DNA of 64,000 bases from Anthoceros angustus (taxonomy: Eukaryota > Streptophyta > Anthocerotopsida > Anthocerotales > Anthocerotaceae): positions 124,001-188,000 of the forward strand of contig MU008190.1 in assembly GCA_010909165.1 (NCBI GenBank), read 5' to 3'. The translations under genes and the position numbers were made by a program. Under the pieces are notes generated by a model, which saw only the letters and a program-made list of their open reading frames with translations, was not told where the DNA came from and searched no databases. Positions 48,524-59,954 of this stretch are shown here, in pieces; within the stretch, counting starts at the first letter, position 1, and every line of letters begins with the position of its first letter.

Positions 48524-49246
48524 ATGTCGTTTGTGCGATGCGGTTGGGTTGCATCCAGGATGGGGCGGTATCTATTGGATCCTGGGGGCGGGGCATCTGT
48601 GGCTGGCAGATTGCCGTGGTGGAAATCTGGGGCGATCAGGGGGTTTGCGAGCGAGTCTGAGACGGTCCCTGCAGCCGGGACAGTTGCACCAGGAGTTGCG
48701 CTTTTTCCTCCCAACAGATTGCGGTTCCACTATGAAAATGTGCTCAGGAACGACCTGCTGGCGAAATTCGACTACAACAACGTCATGGAGGTCCCTCGGG
48801 TGACGGCAGTGGTGGTGGTGCCAAGGGCTCCTCTGGATTCGGAGAAGGCCGCCCGAGTGGCTTTGGAAGTTGTGTGCGGCCAGAAGTTCCTGCCTATCAA
48901 GAGCAAGGATCCTGCATTGAAGGTTCGGCGGAGCAAGTATGAGCCGAAGAGGAATCTGAGGAAGGTTATCCCTGTGGCTCGCACCACCTTGCGGGGGGAT
49001 CTGATGTACAATTTTCTGGAGAAGCTTGTGTCGGTCACGTCCTTTCACGACTACTCTTCTAACATACAGAATCACTGTGTCCAGCTGAGGTTGGGGTCGC
49101 AATTGCTGCGCTTGTTTCCGGAGATCCTTAACCATATTGAGATGTTTGACCAGATTCGGGGTGTGAATGTGACTGTTGTCACTAGTGCTAGAACACGGGA
49201 GGAGGCTGCCAGTTTGTGGAGTGGCTTTCTGCACAGGGAGAAGTGA
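48524..49246 (+). CDS. rpl5: Mitochondrial ribosomal protein uL5, nuclear-encoded (transferred rpl5)
   Basis: A single exon of 240 residues from the ATG at 48,524. Residues 65-240 match the mitochondrial rpl5 of plants. Shared blocks include RLRFHYENVLRNDLLAKFDY, VMEVPRVTAVVVVPRAP, a VCGQKF block, LMYNFLEKLVSVTSFHDY, a RLFPEI..H.E.F..IRG block and the ending LWSGFLHREK. The preceding 60 residues are absent from the mitochondrial form. They are rich in Arg, Ser, Ala and Gly with few acids (for example RLPWWKSGAIRGFASES), as in a mitochondrial presequence. The protein binds 5S rRNA at the central protuberance of the large subunit. Codon use and the targeting extension show it is a nuclear gene, not a recent mtDNA insert. 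An upstream TTG in frame was not used as start. Confidence 0.9.
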   Translation: MSFVRCGWVASRMGRYLLDPGGGASVAGRLPWWKSGAIRGFASESETVPAAGTVAPGVALFPPNRLRFHYENVLRNDLLAKFDYNNVMEVPRVTAVVVVPRAPLDSEKAARVALEVVCGQKFLPIKSKDPALKVRRSKYEPKRNLRKVIPVARTTLRGDLMYNFLEKLVSVTSFHDYSSNIQNHCVQLRLGSQLLRLFPEILNHIEMFDQIRGVNVTVVTSARTREEAASLWSGFLHREK

Positions 49247-50571
49247 CCCGGAGCTCTGCTTCAGTTGGACTGGAGCAAGGGCTTTGTGGCTCCGCCATTT
49301 TGTCTCCTGCCTTGTTGCACTCCGAGAATGGGAGAGGCTGTTAGCAGTGTCAAGAGCATGCAATGCTGTCATTGCTGGGTCAAATGACTGTCTACAATTA
49401 CTTCATGCTTGCTCTCCTTCTCATGGAGCAATTTAGGTCGACGGGCTTTTCAGGAGGTAGGCTACCTAATTCGAGATGCAGGAGGATGGTGGGCCTATCG
49501 TTCTGCAGTTTCACATTCTTCGCACTGCCAGGGGCCATTGTGTCTGAGTGAGGGCTACGTCCTTTCCCTCGTAGGGCTCCGTGTAGGGCTCCGTAGGTCT
49601 TAATTTGGCAAGAACTTTCAAGTTCTCGACCTTGCACTGACTTGGGGCTCTGCAATTCGGACTGTTCACTCTCGGTTAAAGGCTTTTGAAGGTCTCCCAT
49701 TTCCAAAACTGTCTCACGGAACAGTCTTTTGTGCGTCCTTAAATACATCTACCGTCTTCCCTAAAAGAGAACTACATCTAGCGATTCACGGGCCCCAGGA
49801 CACGAGTTCGCGTGGTTCACGAAGGTAACAGCCCAGTTCACGGGTGGCAGCAGCACGCCGGTGCTGGCAGGAAAGTGTTATGAGCAGGACAGTTTCCAAA
49901 CAGGTGCCGTTGCAACTTTCTTCTGCATCAAAATTGTGACCACATACACATGTAGCCTGCTCGATCCGCTGTGAAAAGTTGGCAGGAGACAAGGGTTCCG
50001 TTCAGATACTGTTTAGTTCAGTCAGCTTGCTCTGTAACGGTTCACTGGACCTGACGCTGAACTCATATGGATGTAGTGCGAGCATGCATTATGCGCTGCG
50101 GTCGTCCGCATGTTACTGCAATGCAGCCGGTTCGGGAACTGACAGAGACTGTATGATCCTAGTCATACCGAGTCTGTCTCGGCAGTCTCTTCCACGGAGT
50201 GCACTGGAGATGTGCCTGGAAGAATCGTTCGTCACATCATATCATTCGCAAAAAATGCACATTAAGCTGCAAAGAGTTGGTACTTTAAAAACTCAACTGA
50301 GCTAACAGCAATTCCAAGTTGAGGTCCACCTGAGGGATTTTACACCAAAGCATGCAGCTAGGACGAGGACTGATTGAACCACATTAAGATCTGAGATTTG
50401 TAGCAAAACAGCAGGAAAATCAGGTTGCACTAGCTTAGGTGTTCGCTCGCAACATCATAGCTAGTACAACCTGAACAGCCTACCAGCTTCTACACATGAG
50501 AATAACAGAACAGGAAAGACACCACTGTCTACAAGCAGCCAGTGTCCAGGGCGAGAAATCCCCGAGCCCAT
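49247..50571. other. Intergenic, convergent 3' ends
   Basis: About 1.3 kb between the rpl5 stop (+) and the CHLP stop (-). Expected to hold their 3' untranslated regions. No gene recognised. Confidence 0.5.
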
Positions 50572-52137
50572 TTACCTACTGACTGGCAACTTCGCGTCCT
50601 TCCTGAGTGCGTTAGCTCTCACGAGACTGGCAATGGTGTTGAATGCCAACTTGATGTCATCGATGGGGTTCCCGGGCACGACGGTCTTGTACAGGTAGCT
50701 GTCGAAGGTCATCTTCTGCACATAGTCATCTGCACACATTTCGACAAAGGCCTCCCTAGCAGGGTTGGACCTGTAGAACACTTTCTGAAGAATATCCAGA
50801 ACCTTGTATGTTGGCCAGTAGGTCTTGTCCCACTTGTCAAGGTACACTCGGAGGTCGGCCTCGTTGATCAACCTCTGGCCATTTTCAGAGCCTTGCGCTA
50901 TGGCCTCGGCACACATGCGGCCAGACTTGGCAGCAAAGTAGATGCCCTCACCAGAGCACTTGGTCACATAGCCAGCAGCATCTCCAATGAGAGCGACACG
51001 CCCCTTCACACGGCGTGGCCTAGGGTGCTCGGGAATAGGATGTGCCTCCACTCGGATGATCTTACCCCCGGCGATCTTGTCCTTCGCCCTGTTACGCGTG
51101 GCCGTCTGGTACTTCTTGATGGCAGGCTTGTTGATGACAGTCCCAGTGCCAACAGCAACGTGGTCACACTTCGGAAACACCCAGCCGTAGAAGTCCGGTG
51201 ACACATCGTCGCCCACATACATCTCAGCCAGGTTCTCGTAGTACTCCATCTTATCAGCAGGAATCTTAATCCTCTCCTGAAAGGCAATGGCGTAGTCATA
51301 CTCACCGGCATCGATTTCCTTGGCCACACGACTGTTCGCACCATCAGCCCCGATGACAGCGTCCACCTCCAGGATGCAAGGCTCCCCCTGCTTTCCAGCT
51401 ACTCCATCATACTTGGAGTAATGCAGCCGGTAAGGGCTGATGTCATCCTTCGGCACCTCCATACTCAGGAACAAGCCGTTGATCACATTAGCACCGTACT
51501 TGGCCGCCCGGTCTCTGAGATAGGAGTCCAGCACCTCTCGCCTCACCATGCCGATGTATTCGTTCTCGTTTAAAGTCCTTCCGACATCCACCGCCACATT
51601 CGAAGGCGAGATCATCTTCATCTTGGTCACCTTGCGGTCGATGATTTCCGGCGGCAGGTCGAATTCTGCCACCATGCACAGCGGAATGGCACCTCCACAG
51701 GGCTTGGCATTGTCCAACTTCCGCTCGATAAGGAATGTCTCAATGCCGTTCTTGGCCAGCGTTTCAGCCGCGCAGCCCCCGCCCGGCCCGCCTCCGATCA
51801 CAGCCACGCGCAGCTTCCTCCCATCCAGCTTCTTGCTATTCCTCCCAGCGTACACGGTGAATGTTGTCATCACCCGATCCCCCTCCACGGCCGCACTCCG
51901 CCTCTGCAGACTCTCCACACTCCCGAACACTGAGGCTGCGACGGAGCCAGCGCGGAGGCCATCGAAGCTCCTCAACCTCTGCTTGGAGGAACCGGCATTG
52001 GCCAACTTCCCTGCTTGCGCATGCAGCAGCCCCGGCGCAGCCAGGCACACCTCGCCTCCAGACTTGACACTCCTGGAGGACTCCAATCCCGCAGAGAGCG
52101 CCGTCCCAAGGGAACGCAGAGGAAGGACGGCGGCCAT
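50572..52137 (-). CDS. CHLP: Geranylgeranyl diphosphate/geranylgeranyl-chlorophyll reductase, chloroplast
   Basis: One uninterrupted frame of 521 residues from an ATG at 52,137. The first roughly 90 residues are a Ser/Ala/Arg-rich plastid transit peptide. The FAD-binding Rossmann motif follows at 110-140 (VAVIGGGPGGGCAAETLAKN, then FLIERKL), then AKPCGGAIPLCMV typical of this reductase. Later come DAVIGADGANSRVAKEID and the second flavoprotein signature ALIGDAAGYVTKCSGEGIYF. The enzyme uses NADPH to reduce geranylgeranyl groups to phytyl for chlorophyll, tocopherol and phylloquinone, at plastid membranes. Length fits the family. No intron is evident. A 65-bp piece of its coding sequence (51,714-51,778) is duplicated exactly at 52,879-52,943. 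Confidence 0.96.
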   Translation of the reverse strand: MAAVLPLRSLGTALSAGLESSRSVKSGGEVCLAAPGLLHAQAGKLANAGSSKQRLRSFDGLRAGSVAASVFGSVESLQRRSAAVEGDRVMTTFTVYAGRNSKKLDGRKLRVAVIGGGPGGGCAAETLAKNGIETFLIERKLDNAKPCGGAIPLCMVAEFDLPPEIIDRKVTKMKMISPSNVAVDVGRTLNENEYIGMVRREVLDSYLRDRAAKYGANVINGLFLSMEVPKDDISPYRLHYSKYDGVAGKQGEPCILEVDAVIGADGANSRVAKEIDAGEYDYAIAFQERIKIPADKMEYYENLAEMYVGDDVSPDFYGWVFPKCDHVAVGTGTVINKPAIKKYQTATRNRAKDKIAGGKIIRVEAHPIPEHPRPRRVKGRVALIGDAAGYVTKCSGEGIYFAAKSGRMCAEAIAQGSENGQRLINEADLRVYLDKWDKTYWPTYKVLDILQKVFYRSNPAREAFVEMCADDYVQKMTFDSYLYKTVVPGNPIDDIKLAFNTIASLVRANALRKDAKLPVSR

Positions 52138-52860
52138 GGCTGCGATCGGAGAGATTCAGCCCGGACGAGGCTCAGGACTGACCCGGAACTGCTGCGAGCG
52201 ACGGGAAATACAGGGACGGTAGGCGAGTGGTACGTAAAGGGTGGAGGGGTTTAGAGGTTTAGAGGAGACGCTATCCGATCGATCCCACGTGGCGCCCCCC
52301 GATTGATGCTTCTGGGATATTGCGGCCAAATTCACCCTAGATATTTCGGTTTGAGATCTGCGATAGCAGCATTTGAGAACCACCTTTGTTACAGATGATA
52401 TTTTGGTTCGCTATCCAATATTCGGGGGTCGAGAGCACCACTGAAGAACCACACCATTGTCGACATTTTGGTTCGCTGATGTCATATTCGGGCTCGAGAG
52501 CACCACTCAAGAACAACCCCATTGTCCATATCAGTGCTTATTTCAAATTCGGGGTAACCTATAGCTGGAGACTTTATTAGATTTGAAGGTGAAAGGAATG
52601 AAGAATCACGGAGAGTTTGTGAGAGACTGTACCTGAATTTTGTGCCGGATACATTCCCTCCTATCTTGGAAGGTAACAGTTGAAAGGCAGCAGATTGGGG
52701 CTGGGAAAACCCATCTACCCCAAGAGAAGGGGGAACAAGCCTTAGGAGGGCACCAAACCATGGGGGACTAACCTCCATAGTTGCCAATCTTGTAACTGTC
52801 TATTGTGCCAAGGATATCAAAATCGGGGATGCAAAAGGGCCTACCCACCACCGGTCAAGA
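52138..52860. other. CHLP upstream region with a 65-bp tandem repeat
   Basis: Promoter side of CHLP. Two diverged copies of a 65-bp unit, each starting TTTTGGTTCGCT and containing CGAGAGCACCACT, occupy about 52,398-52,530. A minus-strand frame at 52,787-52,482 is open for 101 codons but overlaps the repeat and matches nothing I know. Confidence 0.5.
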
Positions 52861-54250
52861 AGAAGCTTCCCTCCTTGGCCAACTTCCGCTCGATAAGGAA
52901 TGTCTCAATGCCGTTCTTGGCCAGCGTTTCAGCCGCGCAGCCCAATGCCTGCTGCAGAGCGATGGACACCCGTTGCCTGTAAAAAGCCACGATACATGAA
53001 AGAGGGAGGCCAACCCCATTCCTGCGGCTGTGGTACTCCATGGCACAGGTCTTAAGGAACCTAGAAAAGGCCTTGCCCATGGCCCCATGGGTCTGGATGG
53101 CGAGGGGGACGAAGGCGTGCCCCTGCTGCATAGGAGAGTACTTACGAACCTTCGCCGTGGCACATCCCTCCTCCGCCCGCCCCGGAAGGTTAAGGATCAC
53201 ATGCTCCCTAAAGGAATCCCGAGTAGGGTCGGTGACAACCACATCTGCAACCAAAACCTGCCCCTCCCCACCTCTCGCCCTCTTTCTCCCCAGGCCAAAA
53301 AAAGGTCCGCTCGAAGGGAAACTCCGTTAGGCAGAGTGTAAGGGCGCTCCATGTAAGGAAAGAAGCTTCCCTCCTTGGCCAACGAAAACATGACATCGCG
53401 AATAGCATCATGTGTAGCAATATGTTGCCCGTTCGCAGGAAGGCGAGCAAGGTGGGTCGTTAAAGTCAACAAATTGATATAGTGAAGCTGAGATTGGAGT
53501 ATATATATGGCTACGTGTTTAGCTAGTGAGTGCTTTTTTGGTCATTTTCATAGCATGGCATAATAGCATCGTGGCAATTTCTTATTATATAGTTACACAG
53601 ATTATAGTTACTAAATCGCATGTTAGAATCTTGACGGGTTCGCAAACCCTGATTTCTGCTGGCTCTAAGCAAGCTGCTCAACGTGCTTGTGGGACGACCA
53701 CACCAAGGGTGTGCGAATGTTTTGAATCATGAGCCGGAGCAAGGCTGAACGTGGCTTGAGGCGAAGTGTGAAGATGGCGGCATGCGGGAAGGAAAATTGG
53801 CATTTAGGGCTGGAAACGACTATTGTTGAAGTCCCACCTTGCAGCGCCGTCCACAGGAGAGAACTCCTAGCCTGCAGGGCAATGGACACGCGTTGCCTGA
53901 AAAAAGCCATCACACAAGAAAAGGGGAGACCAACCGCATTCCTGCGGCTGTGGTAGGCTTTAGCACAGGCCTTGACCTGGAGAAATCCTTGCCCATGGCC
54001 CCGTGAGTCTCGATGGCAAGGGGGATGAAGGCGTGGCCCTTCTTACATGGGCGAGTACTTGTGAACCTTTGTTATCGCGCATTTCTCCGCCACCCAACCT
54101 GGAGGGTTGATGATGACGTGCTTGCAGACGGTGTCCCGGGCAAGGTCTGTTACGACCACATTCTGGCGAAACCTGGTCCCCCTTGGCCACCAGGAGAGGC
54201 GAGGGGCTACGGCGGTCTAGCGGGCGAGGCCAAAGGTTAGACCAAACCCA
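52860..54250 (-). mobile_element. Remnants of a retroelement C-terminal domain, two copies, with captured CHLP sequence
   Basis: Two related blocks, about 53,260-52,950 and 54,190-53,872, share text such as GCAAGGGGGATGAAGGCGTG-like sequence. On the minus strand they read as one family: VVVTDPTRDSFREHVI, a KYSPMQQGHAFVPLAIQTHG block, then SIALQ. The pattern of an acidic strand followed later by K(Y)SP...FVPL...T.G recalls the nuclease-like tail that follows reverse transcriptase in some non-LTR-type elements. That assignment is a memory-based guess. In the first copy the upstream part carries HDAIRDVMFSLAKEG, also typical of that tail. Both copies are frame-broken. The segment LAKEGSFF occurs twice, once fused to the captured CHLP piece at 52,879-52,943. 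Confidence 0.45.
52879..52943 (-). repeat. Exact 65-bp copy of CHLP coding sequence
   Basis: Identical to 51,714-51,778 inside CHLP and in the same orientation. It encodes the FAD-binding segment CAAETLAKNGIETFLIERKL. On one side it joins the sequence encoding LAKEGSFF of the adjacent element remnant. Confidence 0.95.
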
Positions 54251-55049
54251 GGCGGAACCTCGCCAGCGATGAAAAAGAAATTGAGACTCGAACTACCTTG
54301 ATGCAAGGTCGCGCTAGAAGCCATGAACCTGCTCCCTTCTCCGAGCAAGAGCGGAGACGAAATCAAGCTGGTCAAGGAATGGAGGAATCAGGCGAGCCGG
54401 TTGCGTGCGTCTGCTTCTCATGGAGGGAGGCCAAAAGCCTTGACCCGTCCATGAGCGAGAACAAATGCGGCATGACCGCCTTAGCTCAGAGGATAGGACA
54501 CCCCTAGCCAATCGTAAGGACAAGCATGCAAGAGGAAGGCGCCCTCCTCCACGCCCGAGACGACGAAGGCCTTCAAGATGCGGTAATCCCTAGGGGATTA
54601 GGAAATGAGAGGCCTGGATTCGGGTTGAGAGGACCAAGCTCAAGCGCCGCGCCAGATGCGTTGCGGCGCACTCCAAGGGGGATGTCGCACGAGGTAAGCA
54701 ATTGCATTCATGTGAGCACTTCCTCGACAGAAAACCAAGCAAAATATGCAAATATAGGTACAAACCAATTTGTAACACTAGGATCCACTTAGCTATTGCT
54801 AACCATGTTTAATTAACACTAATCAATGCTTAAGCAACATAACCATTTCATGTTAATTAATACTAATTACTCACTTAATGATAAGTAATTAGATTAATTA
54901 ATGCTAGATATAAATGAATTTAACGGAAATCAACAGCACTATCCCTTTTTGGAATAGATGCCAATATAGCAATTGGCACACAGCCGTTGAAAAATTACCA
55001 ATTTAGTAGTTGCCAACATGACGCCTGGTAAAAACCTACCAAATTTGTA
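54251..55049. other. No gene seen
   Basis: The first 350 bp may still belong to the element remnant (a minus-strand frame at 54,523-54,314 is protein-like but unidentified). From about 54,780 the sequence becomes strongly AT-rich and non-coding. Confidence 0.4.
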
Positions 55050-55705
55050 GTTTCTCATGGGGTGTAAATGAGCGAGACCTAAATCGAAACCGCTGCTCCG
55101 GATTATGAACTTCGAAATCTTGTTATTCATTCTTCTTGCATGTAACTTTTCATAATCCTATGATCTACGGTTGTTAAGGTTTGTTCAATCAAAATTGATG
55201 TTCTCCTTTATAGAGGGATGGGTATATGCATAAATATTCCGGCGTGTGTTAATGAATTCCTTCTCTATACTTGTTCCCTTCAGGTTTTCCTAGAGGGCAC
55301 GCAAATTACCCAAAGGGCGACACCTAAACCGAAATAGTTCCTCTGCGCCATGAACTTCAAAATCTCATATTCTTGCAAATATCTTTAAATAATCCTCTGA
55401 TCTACGGTTGTTAAGGTTTGTTCAATGAAGATTGATGTTCTCCTTTATAGAGGGATGGGTGTATGCATGTGTATTCCGGCGCGTGTTAACGAATTCATTC
55501 TCTTTACTTGTTCCCTACAGGTTTCCCTAGAGGGCACGTAAATTACCCAAAGGGCGACACCTAAGCCGAAATAGTTCCCCCGGACTATGAATTTGAAAAT
55601 CTCGTTATCCATGCTCCTTGCGAATATCTTTTAATAATCGTGTGATCTACGGTTGTTAAGGTTTGTTCAATGAAGATTGATGTTCCCCTTTATATAAGGA
55701 TGTAT
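55050..55705. repeat. Tandem array, period about 240 bp
   Basis: GATCTACGGTTGTTAAGGTT occurs at 55,162, 55,399 and 55,644 (spacings 237 and 245). A second anchor, AATTACCCAAAGGGCGACAC, occurs twice about 241 bp apart. About 2.7 copies, with substitutions and small indels between them. No coding potential. Confidence 0.92.
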
Positions 55706-56959
55706 ATTACGCTATAATTTAGCCTACAGTAAACCGCAAACCAAATTACATGAACCATTGCACAGACACAATCTAACGTGGTTCACAGTTTGCATACGTG
55801 GCAAGTGTAATTTAGTTGAAGAACAAGCGATGACTTGAATTGAACGAAATTTCATTCCCTGACAACCTGAATTGAAATAAAACGAGGATATTTAACTAGA
55901 AGTTAAATCAAGGTCAACTTACCTAAGCTTGAAAGGTCTTTCCTATCACTGCGGTAACCTTTTTGCGTTAGAGTTCACCGTCACTATGCTAACCCTTTCG
56001 CATCGGAGCTCACCTCTCAATGGCACGACGCACTAGAACCAGTGTTACTGAGTGGACACACAAGGAATTGTTTGACATATTGTTGGTCGACATGAAGAAG
56101 TCGGTTTTCCATGTTGCACGCTAAACTACAGCCCAACCGAACATAAACCACCAGTCCAATGATGTTCCTGAACATAAACCACCATTCCCATGATGTTCCC
56201 GAACATAGACCCCCAATCCAATGTCATTTCTAGTTGCTTCTTGTTCATGACTAATACGTTTCACAAGGAAATGCAAGCTACGATTGTTGTTCTAGTAGGT
56301 CAGAGTAATAAGTTTTACATGATTGTTGTTTTAGTGGGCTATGAGTGATACATTTTACTAGGAGATGCAAGCTACGATTATTGTTCTAGTAGATGAGTAA
56401 TAAGTTTTGCATAGGGAAGCTGATCCATTGCTGTTTAGTGGGCTGGGTGGTAAATTTTACAAGATAATATTGAACATTATCAGACAATACTATAATATAG
56501 CTGCTTTTAGGCCCTAACACAATGTTGAACAAGTTTAAACAAATTTATGGACGTCCACCATTGTTATGTAAAATGGATTATCTTCATTCTTCCCTTTCTT
56601 TATATTTCTATTACATTTCTCTAATCTTTATAAATACAGCATGATTGCACAAAAATTGAAGTCTACGAAGATCTTAATTCCCAAGGTAACAACTCAATAT
56701 TTCAGATCCTCACTTTTGCAGTACCTATTACATTTGAATGTACTGAGGCATGCAAAATAAAGACCTGTCGTGAGCAAGGGTCGCTATGACGAAGACCTAC
56801 CAAGGCCAAAGCTCGAGCCAAGAACAGGAGGTATCAGCAGGGGAGGCAGGAACTAAGAAAAGGGTGTGCTACTCGTAAGCCGGTGCGAGACTTCACGACA
56901 TCATAGACCATTTGCTAGTTCTCCTCTCTTACGCAGAGGCCACATAATGTACATCAGCT
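55706..56959. repeat. AT-rich spacer with short tandem repeats
   Basis: No gene is recognised. GAACATAAACCACCA..CCAATGATGTTCC-type units of about 33 bp occur three times at about 56,138-56,235. A diverged unit marked by ATGCAAGCTACGATTGTTGT occurs twice near 56,272 and 56,365. The rest is AT-rich. Confidence 0.6.
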
Positions 56960-56962
56960 GCG

Positions 56963-59954
56963 CTACAGTTTCCTTGTAGGAATTAGCTTGGCAGCGGAAC
57001 CGGACATCCCACCCCTCGGTGGCACTGGTGGAGTTAGTGAAGGCCTAGCTGAATGAACAGCGTCGCTGGGCCTCACCTCACCGTTGGGGACCCGGGATGA
57101 CCCAAACTGAAATTCAGCAAACCGTATTCGGTCTGCGTACACTTGCGTACGGGCTCTTTCAACCTCAGTGCGCTCTTTTTCCAGTAAGAGTTCCAGCTCG
57201 TCGAAATGTTCTAACTTCGCCTGAATTTTCTTCAGCTGCAGCATGCAAAGATCTGTTCAATACCACAACAACTCCTCCTGTACAAGCATCAAATGGGAAA
57301 CACCACAATGGTATAGGAATTTGGACCTGAGTGTCAATCAGGTCTGATATAGTCGATTCCATCTCTCTTTCTTCTTGATCTGCCAGCAGTCGTGCATTCG
57401 CAGCAGCTCCTGCAAGAGCAGTTGTGATGCCAACTCGATATGATACAGCTGAAAGTGACTTGCTATGGAGGCCGGGATTTTCTGTGACGTCTTGGCCGTC
57501 TACTGATGGTTTGTCGCCATGTTGACCTGCAAAGCAATCCCTCTTCGATGTTTAATTTAAGCACAGAATTCTGCAGCTGCAACTCCTTCAAAGAAATGCA
57601 CAGGAATCATGTTCTGACATCTACTATGGGTATACAGACACTTGTCACTCAGTAGTCCCATGTCCCTGGTTTCTAATCCGGAAGAAGACATTAAGGCAGA
57701 ATTTATCACCTTGAGTTGCCAAATCCTCCTTCCGTCTGGAATCCAAATCTCCTACTTCCTTGGAACTGCAAGAATACCGGCAGTTCCCCATCAGATGTGA
57801 CTGAGCCCTGCTACGTGACCACACTTGTCAAACCATGGCACATGATGCGAACCATAGCCCATACCTGTTCCCATTTGCTTGGCCTGAGAGGGCATCAGAT
57901 GAATGAGATGCTAGCAAAGGAAATGGCATCATTCCAGCCTCCTCTTCCGTGATAGCTGCAACTGCTGCCTGAGCTGCAGCTGCACCTACGCGCGGTCCCA
58001 CCATTGAACATAAGAAAGCTACCTAGCAAAAACACAGCCCATCAAGTCCATTAGATCATCCTGCAAACAGAGAATCACACTTGGATGACGAATTTTGAGC
58101 AGGCAGCTACATTTCTCACCTGTGCAATGAGGGGATTACTGGCATCTAGAAGCGGATGGACAAGATCTTCTGATGGATCTGCTTTTGGTTGAGAGGACAT
58201 ATTATCACTGGGAATTAGGTCATCTTGGAAGGGTGCTTTCCCGTCACTTGATTTCACAGATTTCTGTTCTCTTGACTTTGCGTTTGATGCTGGACTTGTA
58301 GCCTTCACAAGGTTATCGGTTTTGACTTGCAAGGCATCCCCAAACGTGTCAAAATCACCCAGAAGACGATCGCCAAAGGGCAGCCGGATAAAATGTGACA
58401 CACAGTCTGCTTTGGTCTTGGTACCAACATAATCACTAACCCGGTTCCAATTATCACCATGGCGCATAACACCCTCCAGGAGGAGAAGTGTCTCTTGCTG
58501 AGTCCACTCTTCCTTGGCCAGCCCTCCATCTGCGTCAGCTGTTATCTGTGTGAAGTCCTTGGCTGACATGCTAGCACCAAATTTTTCTGCTTTAAAGCAG
58601 CTTGGGCACATAACAAAGCCGGTCTGCACCCACGCAACCTCTAGTAAGAGACCAGCCTCAGACCAAACAATAACAATGCCGGTAGGGCAAACGAAATCTA
58701 GTGTGCAGGCAGCCAGATTTGAAACCCGCACAGCCTGACGAGAGAGAACCAACCACCAACATAGTGCAGAGTGACTTCGAGAAGCTTAAGCTACCTGCCC
58801 CTGCCGTTGGTACCGGTCCTTGGAGCAGTCGACTTTGCAGAAGGTACAGAAGTACTTTGGAGGTGCTCTGTCGGCTCCTGCAGAACCAAGAATGTCCTTG
58901 TGTGAGGCTAAGCTCGGGTACGAGTGACTCCCAGAACCCATCCCAGCATCACCAGGATGCAGCCCCTGCGCTCGAACGTCTGGCTGCACAATTCTCATAC
59001 TAGCTGGACCAGGTTCCACGACAATGGGGACAGCTGGTGGTTTTCTGGAGTCAGCGGAAACCTGGTTATTGATCAGCCCCCAGTGCTCCAGAAAGTCAAA
59101 AACCTTCTGCAGCGTATTCACATCGCCAATCAGCATCCTCCTCACTTCCGTGAAGGTGAGCCTTCTCTGGGTGTTCTCCCTGTACTTGTTGATGATAAAG
59201 TCCCTGTACTCCTTGTATATCTTAGGAGTCCTGGACGCCGACTTGCCATCAAAGAAAATACTCAGCGCTCTCCGCTCCAGGTTATGAATCTTGTTCCAAG
59301 AAAACCAAGCTGCACAAAAAACGCACCGCAATATCAGCCCCCACCCCCTGCTCCAAACCAAGCCACAAATTGCACCAAAAAGGAGACACGAAAGCCACCT
59401 GCATAGCTAGGGATGCGGTACATCTCCCGGTTCAGCGGCTCCGCCTGCGGGGCAGCAGCCTTGGGCGGGGGCACCACGGCAGGAGTGGCCGCCGGCGGTG
59501 GCTCCACGGGCTCATGGGGCGCTTGGCCGGGAGGGGCCGGGGCCGGGGTCCTGGCCGGCGAGATGTCCATGGGAGCTGGCCCGGAATGCGGCACTGCCTT
59601 CCCCGCGTCCGGCGAGGGCGCAACCTTAGCAGGCTCCGCCGGGGGGGGCATAGCGTGCTGCACGTCCTTGCCTCTGTTGCTGGCCTCGCCTTCCAGCACG
59701 GGGGCGGCGTCCGCATTGCCGTTAGCATCGTCGCGGCGCGGCGAGGAGAGGCGCCTCCTCTTGTTGTCGCCCTCGGGCGTCCTCTCCTTCACGGCCGCTG
59801 CAGGCTCCGTGTTGGCCATGTCGTGATCAATTCCTGTTCCTGCTCCTGCAGCTGCAGCGGAGGAGTGGACGGCCTCCTCCACCTGCTCATCCTCCACCCT
59901 GTCTGGCTTCGATATGGCGAACGCATCTCCTTTCCTGGTCAGCCGAATTTTCAT
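56963..59954 (-). CDS. SWI3-type (SMARCC) subunit of SWI/SNF chromatin remodelling complexes
   Basis: Seven exons, 59954-59399, 59309-58795, 58623-58120, 58022-57865, 57765-57710, 57526-57327 and 57235-56963, join in frame for 753 residues. A basic, Pro/Ala-rich N-terminus is followed by a SWIRM domain (about 178-270; IPSYAAWFSWNKIH and KVFDFLEHWGLINNQV). A ZZ-like zinc finger spans the exon 2/3 junction (CTFCKVDCSKDRYQ, then VMCPSCFKAEKF). A SANT domain lies at about 393-445 (WTQQETLLLLEGVMRHGDNW). The C-terminal coiled coil (about 665-710; HFDELELLLEKERTEVERAR) mediates dimerisation in the family. SWI3 subunits are nuclear scaffold components of BAF-type remodellers. The SWIRM sequence looks closest to the SWI3A/B type, though the length is nearer SWI3C. 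The second intron's acceptor was chosen because it restores zinc-finger spacing. Confidence 0.93.

Noticed and set aside
52482-52787. 101-codon minus-strand frame upstream of CHLP
   Set aside because: It overlaps the 65-bp tandem repeat and has no recognisable similarity.
55050-55705. CRISPR-like repeat array
   Set aside because: Units are about 240 bp and diverged, with no spacer structure, in a plant nuclear genome.
58023-58079. Small SWI3 exon reading DDLMDLMG
   Set aside because: It runs into a stop in frame, whereas direct splicing to GTAGCTTTC at 58,022 gives VAFLCSMVGPRVG, the conserved family sequence.
58624-58752. Extra SWI3 coding sequence between the two zinc-finger halves
   Set aside because: The frame is open, but including it would push 43 residues into a compact zinc finger. 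Splicing at 58,623 restores the family spacing exactly.
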